Below are positions 59,117-64,000 of a stretch of 64,000 nucleotides of DNA, piece by piece. Made by a program: the position numbers and the translations under genes. The DNA is taken from the NCBI GenBank assembly GCA_033762255.1, contig JANRLT010000044.1, positions 186,001 to 250,000 on the forward strand, in the 5' to 3' direction. The DNA comes from Pirellulales bacterium. GTDB taxonomy: Bacteria > Planctomycetota > Planctomycetia > Pirellulales > JALHPA01. Below the pieces are notes generated by a model. That model ran no database searches, was not told the origin of the DNA, and was given only the letters and a program-made list of their open reading frames with translations. Each line of letters starts with the position of its first letter. Position 1 is the first letter of the stretch.

Positions 59117-61105
59117 TTATGCCGCCGCCCGCAATTGAGTTTGGTGTAGACGGCGGTACATTTCACACCGGCCAAACAATTCTCGGTGCGGTCCGGCGTC
59201 CACAATGGTTCCCCGGTCCATGACCACGATATGATCCGCTAAATCCAAGGTCGAGACGCGATGCGTGATCATGATGGTGGTCCGGCCGCGAATAAACTCT
59301 TCGAGGGCCCGGTGGATTTCTTGTTCGCTTTCGGGGTCGATTTGGCTGGTTGCCTCGTCCAGAAGTAATATCGCAGGATTGCGCAGAATCGCCCGCGCCA
59401 AGGCAATCCGCTGCCGCTGCCCCCCCGACAGACGCGCTCCCTGCGGGCCAATGATCGTCTGGTAACCATGCTCTAATTGTTGTTCAATAAATTGATGCGC
59501 ATGGGCCTGTTGGGCGGCGGCAATGACCTGCTCAGTGGTGGCCGTCGGGGCGCCATAACGAATGTTATTGAATACCGTGTCGTCAAATAGCAGCGCTTCC
59601 TGGGTGACCAGGCCGATCTGGCCGCGTAGTTCGCGCACCCGCGCCTTGCGGATGTCGATGCCGTCTATGCGGACGCTGCCAGCGGCCGGGTCATAAAACC
59701 GCGGGATCAGATTGAGCAATGTACTTTTGCCGCAGCCATTAGGCCCGACGATCGCCACGGTCTGGCCGGCAAAAATTTCTAGACTAAGATTGTGCAGGAC
59801 GAGTTGATCGGGATGATAGGCAAATTTGACATTCTCCAAGGTGATCGCGCGGCTATGCCGGGACAGGCGGACTGGCCGCGGCGGGTCCTGGATGGTTGGT
59901 TCGCGGTCCAAATACTGGTAAATTCGGTCTCCCGCCGCCATCGCCCGTTGCAACCTGCCAAAAACGTCCGAGAGCTTGCGGGCCGGATCGGTCGTGCCAA
60001 CCAATAAACCATAAAAAATCAGCAGGGAACTTAGGCTTAGCGGGCGGTCCGTCATGCGAATGCCAAAGATGTGGGTTTCTTGGTTGAGCACCAGATAAGC
60101 CCCGGCCAAGATGCCCAGACAGATCGCGCTGATGCCCATCATCTCGGTCAAGGGATGAATCAGCGCGTCATAACGGGCAATTTTCATCCCGCGTTTAAAA
60201 ATCTCTTTATTATTGCGATGAAAGCGCAGCCGTTCGTGCCGTTCGCGGGTAAAGGCTTTGACCACTTTGATATTGCCAAAGGTTTCGCCCAATATGCCAA
60301 AGAGCGCGGCGATTTCTTCCATGGCGCGGCGATTGGCGCGTTTCAGCGATTGGGCCAGGCGATTGATCAGAAATCCCATGATCGGCGCGAAAACTAGCGA
60401 TAACAACAAGAGCCGCCAACAGACAAACGCCGCCCCGGCCAGGCAGACGATCATTTTGAGCGGCTCGCGCACCGCCCTGCCCAAGAGTGTCTGGATCCCC
60501 GCGTACAAGGCGTCCATATCATTGGTAAAGCGGCTTAGCAAGTCACTGGTTTTACTCTCGCTAAAGTTCGCCAGATCCAGCCGTAGCGTGCGGCGAAAAA
60601 ACTTTTTGCGCAGGTCGGTCATCACCAGCATCGTCAGCCGATCGACCAGGATCGAATCAAACACCAGGAACACATTTTTTAGAATTGTACCCGCCAACAA
60701 GACCATCATGATCGCCAGCAAGGTTTGAAATTTATCACTGGGCAAATATTCATGGATAAGCGGGCTGAGCCACTCTTGCCGCGCCAGATGCGTTTCTTCC
60801 GCGGATAGCTTAAAAACCAATTCCTCGCGCCGCGCGCGGGCAAAGTCACCTTCTGGGGCCGGGGCATTGCCCGGTAATGCCGCCAATTCTGCCTGCCAGG
60901 CCTGGATATTTGCCCGCGATGCCTGAATATCCTTGGTCACCCATTCTTGTAACGACTGTCCGCGAAAGATGACTTCCACCACCGGGTACGCGCCCCCGAT
61001 GTTCGCGCCCCATAATAGCGCAACCAGAATCGCACAACCGGCCGAGGCGGCCAGCGTGGCTTTGTACCGTAACACGCGCTGCAAGGTGCGCGCAAAATTC
61101 TTCAT
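59117..61105 (-). CDS. MsbA-like ABC exporter (fused membrane and ATPase domains), 662 aa
   Basis: Half-size ABC exporter; likely flips lipid A-core or another lipid across the inner membrane. One early helix (TLAASAGCAILVALLWGANI), a long periplasmic insert (residues about 35-105), then the rest of the six-helix domain with the coupling stretch FTNDMDALYAGIQTLLGRAV. The ATPase shows Walker A VGPNGCGKST (about residue 450), signature LSGGQRQRIALARAIL (about 555), Walker B ILLLDEATSQIDPESEQ and H-loop MITHRVSTLD. The periplasmic insert is longer than in E. coli MsbA (total 582). Together with lpxD and lpxI in this window it fits a lipid A route; drug or glycan export cannot be excluded. Confidence 0.88.
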   Translation of the reverse strand: MKNFARTLQRVLRYKATLAASAGCAILVALLWGANIGGAYPVVEVIFRGQSLQEWVTKDIQASRANIQAWQAELAALPGNAPAPEGDFARARREELVFKLSAEETHLARQEWLSPLIHEYLPSDKFQTLLAIMMVLLAGTILKNVFLVFDSILVDRLTMLVMTDLRKKFFRRTLRLDLANFSESKTSDLLSRFTNDMDALYAGIQTLLGRAVREPLKMIVCLAGAAFVCWRLLLLSLVFAPIMGFLINRLAQSLKRANRRAMEEIAALFGILGETFGNIKVVKAFTRERHERLRFHRNNKEIFKRGMKIARYDALIHPLTEMMGISAICLGILAGAYLVLNQETHIFGIRMTDRPLSLSSLLIFYGLLVGTTDPARKLSDVFGRLQRAMAAGDRIYQYLDREPTIQDPPRPVRLSRHSRAITLENVKFAYHPDQLVLHNLSLEIFAGQTVAIVGPNGCGKSTLLNLIPRFYDPAAGSVRIDGIDIRKARVRELRGQIGLVTQEALLFDDTVFNNIRYGAPTATTEQVIAAAQQAHAHQFIEQQLEHGYQTIIGPQGARLSGGQRQRIALARAILRNPAILLLDEATSQIDPESEQEIHRALEEFIRGRTTIMITHRVSTLDLADHIVVMDRGTIVDAGPHRELFGRCEMYRRLHQTQLRAAA

Positions 61106-61486
61106 TCGTCAGTCCCGGATGCGTATGGCTGCTTTTTTATCGCCGCATTGACGGGGGCTTATTATCCCCCCCGCGACAACACGTGTCCCCCCCCGCGAGC
61201 GCTGCTTTTGCGTAAAATCCGGCCCGGGATGCCACCCAAAGCTATTTCACGCATAAAACTTGCTAGCACGTTCCCGTCGTTAGACGGGTGGGGACGCTAC
61301 TTTTAGCACAATGCGAACAGACGGCCAAGAGCGATGTCCGCCGCCCATCCCCGTTACAATCCGCGGATTTGGCACACCCCTTTCAATCTGTCAACTCCGG
61401 TGGGTGGGTGGAGAAGGCCGCCCCTCTGTGTCGAAACCCTTAGGTAGGCCCTCCCGTTTGCGCACCTGGTATTTTTTGACTTTGCC
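61106..61486. other. Spacer between divergent MsbA-like and sigma factor genes
   Basis: About 380 bp, G/C-rich near 61140-61220. CCCGTC-GTTA-GACGGG (61273-61288) forms a hairpin, with a GCTAGC at 61262-61267 before it. No open frame is convincing and no promoter could be assigned. Confidence 0.45.
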
Positions 61487-62326
61487 ATGCCCAGTCCCCG
61501 CCGCAAATCCGCTTCTTCCGTGCAGACCCCGTTAGAGACGTATCTGCGCGAAATAAACGAAACCGCGTTATTAACGGGGGATGACGAGCAACAATTGGCC
61601 ATTGCCATTGGCCAAGGGGACCTGCGCGCCCGGGACCGCATGGTCCGCGCCAATCTGCGACTGGTGGTCAATATCGCCCGCGGTTACGCCGGCAAAGGCT
61701 TGGGCCTGCAGGATTTAATCGAAGAGGGAAACCTGGGATTACTGCGGGCGGTGGAGGGGTTTGACCCCGCGATGGGGACCCGCTTTAGCACGTATGCCAG
61801 CTACTGGATCAAGCAGTCGATCAAGCGGGCGCTTATAAATTGCGGCAAGACAATCCGTATACCCGCCTACATGGTGGAATTGCTCTCTAAATGGCGGCGC
61901 GCGTCTGCCCGCTTGACCGAGGAACTTGCCCGCACACCCACCCCGGAAGAAGTGGCCCGGGTTCTGGGCCTGCAGCGGAAAAAGCTGCCGATTATCAAAA
62001 AAGCGATTCGCATTTATAACTCCACCCCCCAAACCGAGCAGGCCGATGTCGGCTGGTCGCTGGGGGATATGGTGTGCGACGAGAACGCCAAAACGCCCGA
62101 GGATGTTCTATTAAACGAGGACAATCTGGTCCACGTCATGGAAATGATCAAGTCCATGGATCCCCGCGAGGCAACCGTCCTCAAAATGCGCTTTGGCCTG
62201 GATGACCACGAGCCCAAGACGCTCAAGGAAATAGGAGAATCGCTGGGTCTGACACGCGAGCGTGTGCGTCAGATCGAGACCGAAGCGCTGGCTAAACTGG
62301 CGGCGGGGCTTGATTCGCGTCCGTAG
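61487..62326 (+). CDS. RNA polymerase sigma-70 family factor (RpoD-like, group 2/3), 279 aa
   Basis: A sigma factor of the primary-sigma-like type without the long region 1.1. Region 1.2 (TPLETYLREINETALLTGDD), region 2 (RMVRANLRLVVNIARGYAGK, LIEEGNLGLLRAVEGFDPAM then FSTYASYWIKQSIKRAL), region 3 (RIPAYMVELLSKWRRASARL, TRTPEEVARVLGL-like TPTPEEVARVLGLQ), and region 4.2 (TLKEIGESLGLTRERVRQIE). The -10-recognition region keeps TYASYWIKQ and the helix-turn-helix TRERVRQIE. It is too short for RpoD and lacks the extracytoplasmic family form, so it probably directs an alternative regulon. A hairpin (62337-62355) follows the stop. Confidence 0.92.
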   Translation: MPSPRRKSASSVQTPLETYLREINETALLTGDDEQQLAIAIGQGDLRARDRMVRANLRLVVNIARGYAGKGLGLQDLIEEGNLGLLRAVEGFDPAMGTRFSTYASYWIKQSIKRALINCGKTIRIPAYMVELLSKWRRASARLTEELARTPTPEEVARVLGLQRKKLPIIKKAIRIYNSTPQTEQADVGWSLGDMVCDENAKTPEDVLLNEDNLVHVMEMIKSMDPREATVLKMRFGLDDHEPKTLKEIGESLGLTRERVRQIETEALAKLAAGLDSRP

Positions 62327-62972
62327 CGTGACAACGCCGCCGATGTCAGCGGCGGTTGCACAACGCGGGACCAGTGTGGCATGACTCTAGATGGCACATG
62401 CGGGCTATAGAACGCGTCTCTGCCGAGGGGCAAACTCCTCTGTTCTATATTGCCGTTCTCCGTCTACGTTCCCTGGACGGCGGGTCCTGGTTGGGGAAAA
62501 GCAATCGGCTGGGGGCGCCGGGATGAGTTTTTTAGAATTACCGGTCGGGCGCGGTCCCGGCTAGCTGGCGTCGCACCATACCCCGGGAAATTCCCCAAGA
62601 GCACGCGCTGGGATAAATTCGCTTGCATCGTTCGATCCTCCTGATCGCAGGTCCCGGGCCGTGGCGAGATCACCGACAATCATGCTGTCGGATCGGATCA
62701 CGCGCCAAGTATCCCGGTACGGTAAAGAAGTCCTGTTTTCCGCTTTCCGCCTGGCAAGCGCCGGTAAAATAATTTCCGGCAATCAGCAACTGCATCGTCG
62801 GATACGCGGATAATCTTGATGCACAACGTGGTTTTGGCGGAAATAAGTAAAACATTTCTTTCATATCCCGAGCTTGATTGGCGCAATCGTTACAACGCGC
62901 AGCGCGACTATTAAAATTTCCCGCCAAGCTCTAAAATAGGACTGCCTCAACCCAACGTTCACTTTCGCGCCC
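62327..62972. other. Gene-free stretch after the sigma gene
   Basis: About 645 bp. Near the start is the hairpin at 62337-62355; the rest holds short open frames on both strands with no recognisable content and no repeats I could identify. Nothing further supported. Confidence 0.5.
62337..62355 (+). terminator. Hairpin after the sigma gene
   Basis: CCGCCG-ATGTCAG-CGGCGG, 6-bp stem, 11 bp past the stop. There is no T-run, so a weak terminator at best; its arms resemble the 19-bp hairpin family but the centre differs. Confidence 0.45.
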
Positions 62973-63593
62973 ATGCCGTTCATCCTGGAAACCCTGGTCA
63001 CCACGCTGAATGCCGACGGTTCGGTCAATTTGGCTCCCCAAGGCCCGATCGAGTTGATCCGCGACGAACGCTATTTGCTGCGCCCTTATCAAGGCTCCCG
63101 CACCTTTGAAAATTTGCTTCGCGCCCGCTGTGGCGTGCTGCACATCTGCGACGATCCGCTGTTGTTGGCCCAGGCCGCCCTGGGCGAGCCTGATCCACCC
63201 CCCAAGACGCGCCCCGCCAAGGAATTTGCCGGACGTGTGCTTTCCGCCGCCTGCCGCTATTATGAATTTATCATCGAGGAAATCAACACCGCCGCGGAAC
63301 GGAGTGAACTTACCGCCCAGGTGGTCCGCAAAAAAACGGTACGCGAATTTGGCGGATGGAATCGGGCCCAGTTTGCCGTGTTGGAGGCGACCATTTTAGC
63401 GACACGGTTGCGATTCTTTCCCCCCGCGGTCGTGCAGACGGAACTGCAACGATTGCGCCCCCTGGTGGAAAAAACCGGTGGCGAACGGGAACTTGCCGCC
63501 TGGAGTTATGTGGAAGGTCAAATTCAAAAATTTTACAATCCTATCATTCCTGGCGACGGAACTGATACCATGGAACATTCATCTCCCGGCTGA
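62973..63593 (+). CDS. DUF447-family protein (tetrahydromethanopterin context), 206 aa
   Basis: MPFILETLVTTLNADGSVNL, then APQGPIELIRDERYLLRPYQ and GSRTFENLLRARCGVLHI is the flavin-reductase-like split-barrel start of DUF447; ACRYYEFIIEEINTAAERSE and RKKTVREFGGWNRAQFAVLE (residues about 90-150) are the conserved middle. Members occur in methanogens, methylotrophs and planctomycetes, next to genes of tetrahydromethanopterin-dependent C1 metabolism. The exact reaction is not established. It is followed 46 bp later by the start of a beta-RFAP synthase, in keeping with that setting. Confidence 0.85.
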   Translation: MPFILETLVTTLNADGSVNLAPQGPIELIRDERYLLRPYQGSRTFENLLRARCGVLHICDDPLLLAQAALGEPDPPPKTRPAKEFAGRVLSAACRYYEFIIEEINTAAERSELTAQVVRKKTVREFGGWNRAQFAVLEATILATRLRFFPPAVVQTELQRLRPLVEKTGGERELAAWSYVEGQIQKFYNPIIPGDGTDTMEHSSPG

Positions 63594-63639
63594 AATTGCC
63601 TGAAATCAAATTGCCCGACGGACGAGCCCCGATGCTTTT

Positions 63640-64000
63640 ATGACCGATCTTCCCGCCATCCTTGATATCAATACGCCAGCGCGGCTGCACTTTGGGCTAT
63701 TGGGGTTTGGCCAAGGAAATTCCCCGCTGGGCAGGCAGTATGGCGGTGTCGGGGTAATGTTGGCCCAGCCAGGCTGGCGGCTGCGGATGACCACCGCCGC
63801 GGAATGGCGGGTAACCGGTCCCCAGCGGAGCCGGGTGGAGGGGGTGCTAGAAAAAATAATCGAACGTTGGCAGCTACTGCCAACGGAAGGTGTGCAGACT
63901 CCGGGAGTATCGGGGGAGCAGCACCCATCCAAGAATTTACCCGTCGATCATGCAGACCGGGCATCCCGGCAAGTCCGTCCCTTTGCCGTCGAGGTCTTGC
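63640..64000 (+). CDS. Beta-ribofuranosylaminobenzene 5'-phosphate synthase (beta-RFAP synthase), N-terminal part
   Basis: First 120 codons; the gene runs past the window edge. After MTDLPAILDI the sequence NTPARLHFGLLGFGQ and GRQYGGVGVMLAQPG follows the GHMP-kinase-like start of beta-RFAP synthase (T-P-x-R-L-H-F-x-L followed by a glycine-rich R-x-Y-G-G-x-G loop). The enzyme condenses p-hydroxybenzoate or p-aminobenzoate with PRPP in the first dedicated step of tetrahydromethanopterin synthesis. The N-terminal insertion (residues about 78-105, EGVQTPGVSGEQHPSKN) is not conserved in my recollection. DUF447 immediately upstream supports the call. Confidence 0.8.
   Translation, partial: MTDLPAILDINTPARLHFGLLGFGQGNSPLGRQYGGVGVMLAQPGWRLRMTTAAEWRVTGPQRSRVEGVLEKIIERWQLLPTEGVQTPGVSGEQHPSKNLPVDHADRASRQVRPFAVEVL

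Overview
The window looks like about 64 kb of chromosome from a planctomycete, probably of the Pirellulales type. This is inferred from gene content, with no marker-gene match available. The supporting signs are two giant beta-helix surface proteins ending in IPEPSVWLAAG...RRRR (PEP-CTERM), secreted DUF1080 and DUF1570 proteins, large secreted or membrane proteins without recognisable relatives, short proteins I associate with planctomycetes, a lipid A branch (lpxD, lpxI, MsbA-like exporter), and a beta-RFAP synthase at the right edge that implies tetrahydromethanopterin C1 chemistry. No rRNA, tRNA, phage, transposase or CRISPR array was seen.

Layout. 1-7 kb: a secreted unknown protein, an HExxH protein, a small conserved protein and two glycosyltransferase-like genes. 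7-16 kb: two tandem PEP-CTERM/autotransporter-type proteins whose 3' flanks share a duplicated noncoding cassette. 16-21 kb: MFS transporter, DedA protein, DUF1080 protein and a diguanylate cyclase, with a dense repeat island between them. 21-26 kb: purF, pyrH, a Uma2 gene, frr and a CYTH protein. 26-29.3 kb: a ferrous-iron operon (feoA, feoA, feoB, Cys-rich membrane protein) behind a Fur-like site. 29.6-38 kb: a zinc-ribbon membrane protein, rpsB, tsf and two unknown proteins. 38-41 kb: lpxD-lpxI. 41-54 kb: SNase-like nuclease, VOC protein, lysS, a LolC/E-LolD type ABC pair, an ilvE-like aminotransferase, a DUF1570 protein, a secreted STN-like protein, a parvulin isomerase and an orphan OmpR-type regulator. 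54-64 kb: a variant PEP-CTERM-like protein, a very basic short protein, a pseudo-receiver operon with an operator-like array, a membrane J-protein, a metallophosphoesterase, an MsbA-like exporter, a sigma-70 factor, DUF447 and the beta-RFAP synthase start.

The most unusual signal lies between the genes. Several short noncoding families recur: a 19-bp perfect hairpin (six copies), an 18-bp palindrome (two), a 30-bp GGGGCAAAAGC element (two), a 240-340 bp structured element (two), AATGCAGAATGAAGAAT-like mosaics (six) and G-rich runs. The G-rich runs are G-rich on the coding strand downstream of genes. One mosaic sits at the break point of a truncated GxxExxY gene. Three TCAC-N7-GTGA sites form a regulator-like array beside the pseudo-receiver operon. 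The usual rpsB-tsf-pyrH-frr cluster is split, and a Uma2 gene sits between pyrH and frr.
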